Positions 33,321 to 40,966 of a stretch of DNA of 64,000 nt are shown one piece after another; the first letter of the stretch is position 1; each line of letters opens with the position of its first letter. The position numbers and the translations under genes were made by a program. The notes below the pieces were generated by a model. The model had not been told where the DNA came from and searched no databases. It saw nothing but the letters and a program-made list of their open reading frames with translations. This DNA is from AAA164-E04 sp014239995 (GTDB lineage: Bacteria > Verrucomicrobiota > Verrucomicrobiia > Limisphaerales > AAA164-E04), in assembly GCA_029247315.1 (NCBI GenBank), contig JAQWLM010000099.1, positions 35,185 through 99,184 on the forward strand, written 5' to 3'.

Positions 33321-34250
33321 GTGGAATATAAGGATTATTACAAATCGTTGGGTGTTGCGAAGAGTGCAAGTAAGGAAAATATTCGTTCGTCCTTTCGACG
33401 TTTGGCCAGGCAGTATCACCCCGATGTGACTGGCAACGAGCCCAAGGCAGAAGAGCGTTTCAAGGAGATCAACGAAGCATATGAGGTGTTGAGCGATCCG
33501 GAAAAGCGACGCAAATACGATGCACTGGGAAACAGATGGAGCCCTGGCAGAGGCGGCACGGCACCTCGAGGGTGGCCTGGTAGAGCCTCACATGGGAGGC
33601 GGAACGATGGAGATTTCGATTTTGGAGGTACTGGGTTCAGTGATTTTTTCGAGCAATACTTTGGGAGTGAACATGCCGGATTCGGGAAAGGAACCTCGCA
33701 GTCCAATGCCCGTGGAATGGACGTGGAGGCAGATATTATGGTGACCCTGGAAGAAGTGGCTCGAGGCTCTGTCCGGGCCATCACGGTCAGGAATCGGGAG
33801 AGTCATGCGATGACAAAGCAGTTCAAGATCAAGGTTCCAAAGGGAGTCCTGGATGGGCAAAAACTGAGACTTACGGGTAAGGGTGAAGTTGGACTGGGCG
33901 GTGTTGGTGATTTGTATCTCAGGGTAAAATATGCCAGTCATCCGGACTTCAGAGTCACTGATGGTCATCTGCACGTTGAGACCTCTGTGGCTCCATGGGA
34001 TGCCGTCCTCGGGGCATGCCTGTCCTCCCGCACACTTGGCAGTGTCGTTCAGGTTAGAATTCCCCCTGGGACTCAAAGTGGACAAATACTGCGACTCAAA
34101 TCTAAAGGACTGCCACAAGGAAATACGCAGCTTGGGGATCTCTACATACATCTGAAAGTGCTGTTGCCAAAGTCCCTGAATCAGGAGGAAAAACGGCAAT
34201 GGGAAGTCTTGCGCGATGTCTCTTCTTTTGTTCCCGGCAATGACACATGA
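33321..34250 (+). CDS. DnaJ/CbpA-like J-domain co-chaperone
   Basis: A 309-residue Hsp40. The GTG at 33321 is the preferred start because the J-domain opens right after it (E-Y-K-D-Y-Y-K-S-L-G-V); an ATG at 33279 would add 14 odd residues. H-P-D lies in Q-Y-H-P-D-V-T, and the domain ends Y-D-A-L-G-N-R-W. A G/F-rich linker (about residues 75-125) leads to two DnaJ C-terminal substrate-binding domains: F-K-I-K-V-P-K-G-V-x-D-G-Q and V-R-I-P-P-G-T-Q-S-G-Q. There is no zinc-finger domain, which places it with CbpA/DjlA-like type II proteins. It would stimulate DnaK ATPase. Confidence 0.9.
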   Translation: MEYKDYYKSLGVAKSASKENIRSSFRRLARQYHPDVTGNEPKAEERFKEINEAYEVLSDPEKRRKYDALGNRWSPGRGGTAPRGWPGRASHGRRNDGDFDFGGTGFSDFFEQYFGSEHAGFGKGTSQSNARGMDVEADIMVTLEEVARGSVRAITVRNRESHAMTKQFKIKVPKGVLDGQKLRLTGKGEVGLGGVGDLYLRVKYASHPDFRVTDGHLHVETSVAPWDAVLGACLSSRTLGSVVQVRIPPGTQSGQILRLKSKGLPQGNTQLGDLYIHLKVLLPKSLNQEEKRQWEVLRDVSSFVPGNDT

Positions 34251-34638
34251 AGACTGAGTATCGTAGTTGCCCATCCTTTCCCAAGTATTTGAAACGCCTC
34301 CTCATGATTTTTGAATACCCGCTCCAAAAAACCTTGCAAAGCGCATGGTGGGGAATGGCGTAAGGGGAGACATCATCGGATTTGCGTCCTTTCCTGGAGG
34401 GGGGATTTATGCTCGACAGTTGAACTTTATCTGTTTTACGCGACGGACTCTAACATAGGCTGTCGGGGAGTTATGTTTCATCCAGGAAAAGGCCCCAGAA
34501 CAGCATGTATGAGGTTAAGGCTTTGAACTCGGACATTGACATATCGAGGCGGTCTGATATTTTCCCCCGCTCGTTTCTCGTGGCGCGAAGGGACTCCTAC
34601 AACCCATTTATCGTCAGATTCACCGCAAAAAGAAAATT
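34251..34638. other. 388-bp leader region of ppdK, no gene seen
   Basis: Separates the J-domain gene from ppdK on the same strand. I find no protein-like frame, no recognisable riboswitch and no clear terminator. The ppdK promoter and a long 5' leader probably lie here. The ppdK start lacks a Shine-Dalgarno sequence (purine-rich CAAAAAGAAAATT just before ATG). Confidence 0.4.
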
Positions 34639-37431
34639 ATGGCTAAAAAAGCATCAGGTAAAAAACAGCATAAGTACGTCTACAAGTTCGGCAAAAAGAA
34701 AGCTGACGGCAATGGTAAATTGAAAGAGCTCCTTGGTGGCAAAGGGGCTAATCTAGCGGAGATGACCCGTATCGGCCTGCCTGTGCCTCCAGGCTTTACC
34801 ATTTCGACGGAGGTATGCACTTATTTTTACGATCACAAGCGAAGTTATCCCAAGGAGCTGCAAGGTCAGATCGAGGATGGTGTTCGCAACATGGAAAAAG
34901 TTCTCAACCGGAAATTTGGCGATTTGAATCGTCCATTGCTCGTCGCCGTTCGCTCCGGTGCGCGTGATTCCATGCCTGGTATGATGGATACCATCCTCAA
35001 TCTTGGTCTGAATGACCAGACAGTAAAAGCCCTTGGTGAAGCGAGCGGTAACGCGTGGTTCGCGTGGGATTGCTATCGACGTTTTATTCAAATGTATGGT
35101 GATGTCGTCATGGGAGTTCAAAGCCGTCCCGGTGAGGATCACGAGCCATTTGAGACCCTTATCGAGGAATACAAGGCAGAACTTTTTCCAGGGGAATCCG
35201 ATGTTGAAGATTCACGATTGGATGCTTCCCAGATGAAAGAACTGGTCAAACGCTTCAAGCGACTTGTCAAGGAGCGTACTCGAAAGGCCTTCCCAACCGA
35301 TCCGTGGAAACAGTTGCAGGGTGCTGTGGGTGCCGTTTTTGGATCCTGGATGAACGATCGTGCCAAGGTTTACCGCCGCAAATACAATATCCCACATGAG
35401 TGGGGGACCGCGGTGAACGTTCAGGCCATGGTCTTTGGAAACACAGGTACTAACTCAGGTTCAGGGGTGGCGTTTACGCGCGACCCAGCGAACGGGGACA
35501 AGGTTTTCTACGGAGAATTTCTGATCAATGCGCAGGGCGAGGATGTGGTTGCCGGAGTGCGCACGCCACAACCGGTTGCTGAATTGAAGAAAGTCATGCC
35601 GGTTCCCTATGCAGAACTTGAAGGTATACGGAAAACCTTGGAAACGCATTTTACCGACATGCAGGACTTCGAGTTTACCATTGAAGAGGGTGTCGTATAC
35701 ATGCTGCAGACACGTAATGGGAAGCGCACGGGGGTTGCCGCCGTGCACATCGCATGCGATATGGTGCGCGAAAAACTCATAGACTGGAAGACGGCCGTTC
35801 AGCGTGTGCCTGCCGAGCAGTTGGATCAGTTGCTGGCTCCTATTTTCGATGCCAAGGCATTACGCAAGGCATCAAAATTAGCTCATGGACTTCCCGCAGG
35901 TCCGGGGGCTGCCACTGGTCGGATCTACTTCAATGCCGACCGTGCTGTAGAAGCTGCCGAGAAAGGTGAAAAGGTGCTTTTGGTGCGCGTCGAGACCTCA
36001 CCTGAAGATCTCCGTGGTATGATTGCCTCTGAGGGTATTCTTACAGCCCGCGGGGGTGTAAGTTCGCATGCGGCCCTGGTGGCACGCCAAATGGGTAAAG
36101 TTTGTGTCTGCGGGGCTGGTGATCTGCAGATTGATTACCATGCAAAGATAATGACCGTGGGGGACAAGAATTTCAACGAAGGTGATTTTCTCTCCATCGA
36201 TGGAACCTCTGGAGACATTTTTGAAGGTAAGGTTAATACCGCCCCTTCTGAGGTGGTGCAGGTGTTGGTCAACAAGTCCATGAACCCCAAGAAGAGTCGG
36301 ACATTTAAGGATTTTTCACAATTGATGGGGTGGTGCAAGAAGGTAACCAAACTGGCTGTGCGCACCAATGCCGACACGCCGGATCAAACAGCCAACGCAG
36401 TAGCTTTTGGTGCGAGTGGTATTGGACTCACACGCACGGAGCATATGTTTTTTGAGGGAGACCGCATTGATGCCGTCCGCCAAATGATTCTGGCTGAAAA
36501 AATCGATGATCGACAGAAGGCCCTGAACAAGCTTTTGCCTTATCAGCGTTCTGATTTTGAAGGTATTTTTAAAGCTCTCAAAGGTTTGCCCGCAACCATT
36601 CGCTTGCTCGATCCTCCCTTGCACGAGTTCCTTCCTCATGACCATGGAGCTCAGTCCCAGTTGGCTGATTCCTTGGGCGTTAGCATGGAACTGATCAGTA
36701 AACGTGTGCACGAACTGCACGAATTCAACCCAATGCTCGGTCATCGGGGTTGTCGTTTGGGTGTTGTGTATCCCGAAATCAGTGCCATGCAGGCTCGGGC
36801 TGTTTTTGAGGCTGCCGCCAATGTTCAAAAGAAGAACAAGATCAAATGCCGACCCGAAATTATGGTACCCCTTGTTGGGTTTGCGCGCGAGCTGGAACTC
36901 CAGATTGAGGTGATCCACCGTGTTGCCAAGGAAGTTGCCAAGGAAAAGAAGGTTAAGTTCAATTATCTTGTTGGTACCATGATAGAGGTCCCGCGCGGTG
37001 CCCTGACTGCTGACCAGATTGCGGAACATGCGCAGTTTTTCAGTTTTGGGACGAATGACTTGACTCAAACCACCCTGGGCATGAGTCGTGATGACAGTGG
37101 AACGTTTCTGCCAGCCTATCAGGAGTTGGAAGTCGTCAAGGCAAATCCATTTGCGAGTGTTGATCAAGCAGGCGTGGGACAGTTAATGGAAATAGCAACT
37201 GCCAAGGGACGTAGCACACGCCCCAACATCAAACTCGGCATCTGCGGTGAGCACGGTGGTGATCCGGCCAGTGTGGCTTTCTGTCACAAGGTCGGGTTGA
37301 ATTACGTCAGTTGCTCGCCATTCCGTGTTCCAGTGGCTCGACTTGCTGCGGCTCAGGCGGCTCTTGCCGATGAGCAAGCTGTAGCGTCCAAAACAAAAAA
37401 GAAAACGATCAAGAAAAAGACGCGAAAATAG
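34639..37431 (+). CDS. ppdK: Pyruvate, phosphate dikinase
   Basis: Interconverts pyruvate, ATP and phosphate with PEP, AMP and PPi; in heterotrophs it can serve glycolysis or gluconeogenesis. The 930-residue chain has the ATP-grasp half (G-G-K-G-A-N-L-A-E-M-T near residue 33; R-S-G-A-R-D-S-M-P-G-M-M-D-T), the swivelling phosphohistidine domain with A-R-G-G-V-S-S-H477-A-A-L-V-A-R, and the PEP-binding TIM barrel (M-I-E-V-P-R, F-S-F-G-T-N-D-L-T-Q) with catalytic cysteine C869 in G-I-C-G-E-H-G-G. The residue before S-H is S rather than the threonine used by plant regulatory kinases. A basic lysine-rich tail (K-K-K-T-I-K-K-K) ends the protein. A strong terminator follows. Confidence 0.97.
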   Translation: MAKKASGKKQHKYVYKFGKKKADGNGKLKELLGGKGANLAEMTRIGLPVPPGFTISTEVCTYFYDHKRSYPKELQGQIEDGVRNMEKVLNRKFGDLNRPLLVAVRSGARDSMPGMMDTILNLGLNDQTVKALGEASGNAWFAWDCYRRFIQMYGDVVMGVQSRPGEDHEPFETLIEEYKAELFPGESDVEDSRLDASQMKELVKRFKRLVKERTRKAFPTDPWKQLQGAVGAVFGSWMNDRAKVYRRKYNIPHEWGTAVNVQAMVFGNTGTNSGSGVAFTRDPANGDKVFYGEFLINAQGEDVVAGVRTPQPVAELKKVMPVPYAELEGIRKTLETHFTDMQDFEFTIEEGVVYMLQTRNGKRTGVAAVHIACDMVREKLIDWKTAVQRVPAEQLDQLLAPIFDAKALRKASKLAHGLPAGPGAATGRIYFNADRAVEAAEKGEKVLLVRVETSPEDLRGMIASEGILTARGGVSSHAALVARQMGKVCVCGAGDLQIDYHAKIMTVGDKNFNEGDFLSIDGTSGDIFEGKVNTAPSEVVQVLVNKSMNPKKSRTFKDFSQLMGWCKKVTKLAVRTNADTPDQTANAVAFGASGIGLTRTEHMFFEGDRIDAVRQMILAEKIDDRQKALNKLLPYQRSDFEGIFKALKGLPATIRLLDPPLHEFLPHDHGAQSQLADSLGVSMELISKRVHELHEFNPMLGHRGCRLGVVYPEISAMQARAVFEAAANVQKKNKIKCRPEIMVPLVGFARELELQIEVIHRVAKEVAKEKKVKFNYLVGTMIEVPRGALTADQIAEHAQFFSFGTNDLTQTTLGMSRDDSGTFLPAYQELEVVKANPFASVDQAGVGQLMEIATAKGRSTRPNIKLGICGEHGGDPASVAFCHKVGLNYVSCSPFRVPVARLAAAQAALADEQAVASKTKKKTIKKKTRK

Positions 37432-37457
37432 ATCTAAGTTAATGCTCTTTTGATAGC

Positions 37458-37497
37458 AAAGCCTCCGGGATGCGTTGAAGTAACCCGGAGGCTTTTT
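37458..37497 (+). terminator. Rho-independent terminator of ppdK
   Basis: AGCCTCCGGG (37460-37469) pairs perfectly with CCCGGAGGCT (37484-37493) around a 14-base loop, extendable by A-T pairs, and runs straight into a T-tract (37493-37497). It lies 27 bp after the ppdK stop and is the clearest terminator in the window. Confidence 0.92.
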
Positions 37498-37775
37498 CTA
37501 TACTTGGATCTCATGCATGTTTCAGGATCGTAGATGCGTTTGTGGAGGGTAAAGGGTGTATTTTGATTTAGATATCCTAATTGATGTCCTTCATGACGTT
37601 TTAAGTCAGATGGGTATTTCCCCTAAGTCTAATGAATGCTTTGTTATCTGCCTTGTCCTACCATGGTAAATAAATGCAAGGAGTTGGATTGGGATGTGTG
37701 GTGAGCCATCTTCCCAAAGACCATCTGGTAAATGAAAAAAGTTGCTAATTCTATTCCGTAGGACGATATTTTGTC
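37498..37775. other. AT-rich intergenic region before the SGNH gene, nothing recognised
   Basis: Together with the terminator this makes a 344-bp gap. No open frame of interest, no repeat beyond a short CCATGG-centred palindrome near 37660, and no strong promoter match that I would defend. Confidence 0.35.
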
Positions 37776-38468
37776 ATGCCTTATCTTAAAAACAGGGATG
37801 TTTGCCATGCCTTCTTCAGGTTTTTGCAGCTTGTTGTTCTACTCTGTCTTAGCTGTCCAGAAGTGAGTTTAAGGGCGCAAGCCAAATCAAAATGGGAAAA
37901 ACAAATTGCCGCCTTTGAAACACAAGATAAGGCATCCTTTCCGGCCAGTCATGGGGTGCTGTTTCTTGGGAGTTCAAGCATTCGAAGGTGGGATACACTT
38001 CTCATGGACTTTCCTGAACACCAGGTGATTAATCGCGGTTTTGGAGGGTCCAGAATACAGGATAGTATTCATTTTTTCAATCGTATCGTATCTCCCTACA
38101 AACCTTCTTCCATTGTTTTTTATGCAGGGGACAATGATATTGCAGGAGGGCACACCGCAGATGATGTCTATGATCACTTCAAAGACTTTGCCGAACTCGT
38201 CCATGAGCACCTTCCTAAGACGCAAATAGTATTCATTTCCATCAAACCAAGCATCAAGCGTTGGCATCTTTCGGGGGAAATGGATCGTGCAAACAACCTT
38301 ATTAGAAGTCATGCAAGTTTGCATCGACGAATTGCTTTCGCTGATATTTGGAACCCCATGATCGGTCTGGACGGTAAACCCCGGCCAGAATTATTCGCTC
38401 AGGACGATTTACACCTGAATGCGGAAGGCTACAAGTTATGGACACAGGTTCTAAGACGTATCCTGTAA
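37776..38468 (+). CDS. Secreted SGNH/GDSL-family hydrolase
   Basis: A 230-residue esterase-like enzyme that would remove acetyl or other acyl groups, probably from a polysaccharide. After an N-terminal hydrophobic signal (about residues 1-34) block I reads F-L-G-S-S-S-I-R-R-W (nucleophilic serine), block II N-R-G-F-G-G-S-R, block III Y-A-G-D-N-D-I and block V D-D-L-H-L-N-A-E-G-Y with the catalytic D-x-x-H pair. This set matches the platelet-activating-factor acetylhydrolase-like/GDSL lineage. The position before a Tat-exported oxidoreductase suggests carbohydrate metabolism; the substrate is unknown. Confidence 0.87.
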   Translation: MPYLKNRDVCHAFFRFLQLVVLLCLSCPEVSLRAQAKSKWEKQIAAFETQDKASFPASHGVLFLGSSSIRRWDTLLMDFPEHQVINRGFGGSRIQDSIHFFNRIVSPYKPSSIVFYAGDNDIAGGHTADDVYDHFKDFAELVHEHLPKTQIVFISIKPSIKRWHLSGEMDRANNLIRSHASLHRRIAFADIWNPMIGLDGKPRPELFAQDDLHLNAEGYKLWTQVLRRIL

Positions 38469-38483
38469 GCCTTTTGTCCCCAC

Positions 38484-38558
38484 GGTGCAAAGATTGTTGC
38501 GGCAAACATCGCTCTTGAGTCCTTGGCTGTATGAAAGAGCACTTGGGTTTGATGCACC
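38484..38558. repeat. Nested inverted repeats after the SGNH gene
   Basis: GGTGCA (38484-38489) can pair with TGCACC (38553-38558), and inside it GCTCTT (38511-38516) with AAGAGC (38535-38540). The stems are short (6 bp each) and could be chance; no T-run follows. Confidence 0.25.
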
Positions 38559-38724
38559 ATTCCTGCGCCTTGCTAACATTGGAGTCTTGTGAAAAGGCAC
38601 TTCGAGTTTCGGGTGTGGTTGCATCTGGTCTCAATTCAGAGACAAGGCCTTACCGAACACAATCCGTGCTCGACAAGGGCCACAGCTCAGGCTAAACATT
38701 GTCTAAATTGTTCCTCGAAATCTC

Positions 38725-40074
38725 ATGAATAAGCATTCCAAAAATCTATCGGCCGTTTCTGCCGACAAGAAGGGAAAAGACCCCTCATCCAGATCCACCC
38801 GCAGGGGATTCATTAAATCCTCTTCTGCCGCGATGGCTGCGGGGGTTGTCATTCCTAATTTAATTGTCAAGGACAGGGCCTTTGCCGCCAACGACGATAC
38901 CATTCGTGTTGGACTCATTGGGTGTGGAGGTCGAGGCACCGGAGCAGCAAGTCAGGCGATGAAAGCCGATTCCAATGTGATGTTGACGGCCATGGGCGAC
39001 ATGTACAGTGATCGTCTTGATGTCAGCCACAATGCCTTGAAAAAGGCTGCTGAAGACAAGATTCAAGTTGCCCCCGACAGCAAATTTACCGGGTTTGATG
39101 CCTACAAGAAAGTAATTGAAAGTGGTGTGGATCTTGTGATCCTTGCGACTCCTCCTGGATTCCGCCCCATGCATCTGCGTGCTGCAGTGGACGCAGGTAA
39201 ACATATTTTTTGCGAGAAACCCATGGCCACTGACGCACCCGGATTACGTTCCGTCATTGCCTCTGCCGCTGACGCCAAGGCCAAGAAACTCGCCCTTGTG
39301 GCCGGTTTTTGCTGGCGGTACAATTTTGCGCGTCGTGCCCTCTACGATAAAATCCACAATGGGGACATCGGAGATGTGCGGTCCATTTACGCCACATACT
39401 ACACCGGCCCAGTCAAGCCCATGCCAGCCGATGATACTCGAAAGGCAGGTATGTCCGACCTCGATTGGCAAGTTCGCAACTGGTACAATTTTACCTGGCT
39501 TGGGGGAGATAGCCTGGTGGAACAGGCCATTCACAGCGTGGACAAGATTGCCTGGTGCATGAATGATGAACCTCCGGTCAAGGCCGTTGCGACAGGGGGA
39601 AGGCAAACACCCAATAACAGCGGTAATATTTTTGACCATTTCGCAGTCTATTATGAGTACGCCAATGGACTGAGAGCTTATCTGGGAAGCCGTCAGATTG
39701 CGGGTTGTCACAACGAGAACAACGATTACATACATGGGGCCAAGGGTACGGCCGAAATCCTGGGAGGGAGACGAGTGATTATCCGAGGTGAAGAAGACTG
39801 GGGCTATCGCGGTGCGAACAACGACATGTATCAGACCGAACACAACGAGTTGTTTGCATCCATTCGGGATGGGAATCCAATCAATGACGGCGAGTGGATG
39901 TCAAGTAGCACCATGATGGGGCTCATGGGGCGCATGGCTGCTTACACGGGCAAGGAAATTACTTGGGAACAGGCCATGAACTCGCAAGAGAGATTGGTGC
40001 CGGAATTTTTTGAACCGGGTATGGAACTCCCTATTCGACCCATGTCCATGCCTGGAGTGACGCCATTTGTCTGA
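38725..40074 (+). CDS. Tat-exported Gfo/Idh/MocA-family oxidoreductase
   Basis: A 449-residue oxidoreductase carrying a twin-arginine signal, T-R-R-G-F-I-K-S-S-S-A-A-M-A-A-G at about residues 28-43, so it should be folded with its nicotinamide cofactor in the cytosol and then exported. The Rossmann start is V-G-L-I-G-C-G-G-R-G-T-G-A; K-H-I-F-C-E-K-P-M-A has the catalytic lysine; W-L-G-G-D-S-L-V-E-Q-A-I-H-S-V-D-K follows. This glycosidase/oxidoreductase-like exported subgroup, with GH109-like relatives, is abundant in Verrucomicrobiota and Planctomycetota. Some members cleave glycosides by an NAD-dependent mechanism, which cannot be confirmed here. Confidence 0.9.
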   Translation: MNKHSKNLSAVSADKKGKDPSSRSTRRGFIKSSSAAMAAGVVIPNLIVKDRAFAANDDTIRVGLIGCGGRGTGAASQAMKADSNVMLTAMGDMYSDRLDVSHNALKKAAEDKIQVAPDSKFTGFDAYKKVIESGVDLVILATPPGFRPMHLRAAVDAGKHIFCEKPMATDAPGLRSVIASAADAKAKKLALVAGFCWRYNFARRALYDKIHNGDIGDVRSIYATYYTGPVKPMPADDTRKAGMSDLDWQVRNWYNFTWLGGDSLVEQAIHSVDKIAWCMNDEPPVKAVATGGRQTPNNSGNIFDHFAVYYEYANGLRAYLGSRQIAGCHNENNDYIHGAKGTAEILGGRRVIIRGEEDWGYRGANNDMYQTEHNELFASIRDGNPINDGEWMSSSTMMGLMGRMAAYTGKEITWEQAMNSQERLVPEFFEPGMELPIRPMSMPGVTPFV

Positions 40075-40966
40075 TACCGCTTTAATACCATGTGAAAGGA
40101 TAAGCTTGTTTTAGAAGTCTGGTATCGAAAGGCTTCACTGGTTTTTTCTATCTCCCTAAGCACCTTCGAGCTTATCAAAGGTTTTGCCAGCAGGTAACCA
40201 CAGATTTGGATTGTTTCATCGACGCGAGGCAACCCGTGATATTTGAGCCAGATAAGGCTCTTCCTTGCTGCCCTCGAACATGACGTGGGACAGGGGCAGA
40301 ATCTTGAGCTTGTGGCAACAATCCAATTCCAACCTTGTTCAATCTTACAGGTTCTCTGTTATCCAACCAGTAGCCGTGTGTCGCGCATAGCCTTTAACCG
40401 GGTTGCGGGATCAAAAAATGAACCGATCGAGTTCGTCGATGAGCAAAAATATGAATTATTACTTTCATAGAACAAATGAACAATCCTGGTGCTCATCCCT
40501 GCGGTAACAGCGATATTCTTCAAAGTTGAGGCACATTTGTGGCATGAATATATAGATGTTCATGTTGATCATGACGGGTGCAATGCCTGCTGTGCTCTTG
40601 CTTAAACTTGTTTTCCGGTCCTGAACGTAAGAGCGCCTGTGGACTTGATTGCCAACATGTCTAAGAATTTGAAGAGCATATAGACAAGCATTACCTTGCT
40701 GATCCATGATGGAGGTATCAGCAAGGACTGCTTTTTTCCGCATTCAAACGTTGGTACCAAGTATCTGAAGATCGAAGAAGTGGTTAACATATTCAAAACG
40801 CATGCACATCCTTTCGGTCTGGGATATTTTTCTCGTCTGCTTTACCTGATTTCGGATGTCGAATCAGTGAAATATTTGGACCCTGTGCTTGCATTTGCCG
40901 CTACTTGTAGCCATGCTGCACGAAGCGGTAAATGTATTGTTCCGCCCTCAAAGAACCATATTTAAT
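40075..40966. other. 892-bp intergenic region with an RNA-like fold
   Basis: The largest non-coding gap in the window. Open frames at 40465-40743 (minus) and 40696-40965 (plus) show no domain and I do not accept them as genes. It contains the folded element at 40206-40326. Signature motifs of tmRNA, RNase P RNA and SRP RNA were looked for by eye and not found. Confidence 0.45.
40206..40326. ncRNA. Candidate structured RNA, family unknown
   Basis: A perfect 10-bp closing stem, TTGGATTGTT (40206-40215) with AACAATCCAA (40317-40326), encloses two further hairpins: GAGCC (40245-40249) with GGCTC (40256-40260) around AGATAA, and CTGCCC (40268-40273) with GGGCAG (40294-40299). The three stems are mutually compatible and form a three-way junction of about 120 nt, 132 bp after an oxidoreductase gene. 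Strand cannot be fixed from the fold. I do not recognise it; 6S RNA was considered but it is too short. Confidence 0.35.

Noticed and set aside
37776..40074. SGNH hydrolase and Tat oxidoreductase as one operon
   Set aside because: A 256-bp gap with inverted repeats separates them, so co-transcription cannot be claimed.
40206..40326. 6S RNA
   Set aside because: The closing stem encloses only about 100 nt and the inside is a three-way junction, not the single long rod with a central bubble that 6S RNA forms.
40465..40965. Short frames on both strands in the 892-bp gap
   Set aside because: Neither shows a motif or family pattern, and their composition is not protein-like compared with neighbouring genes.
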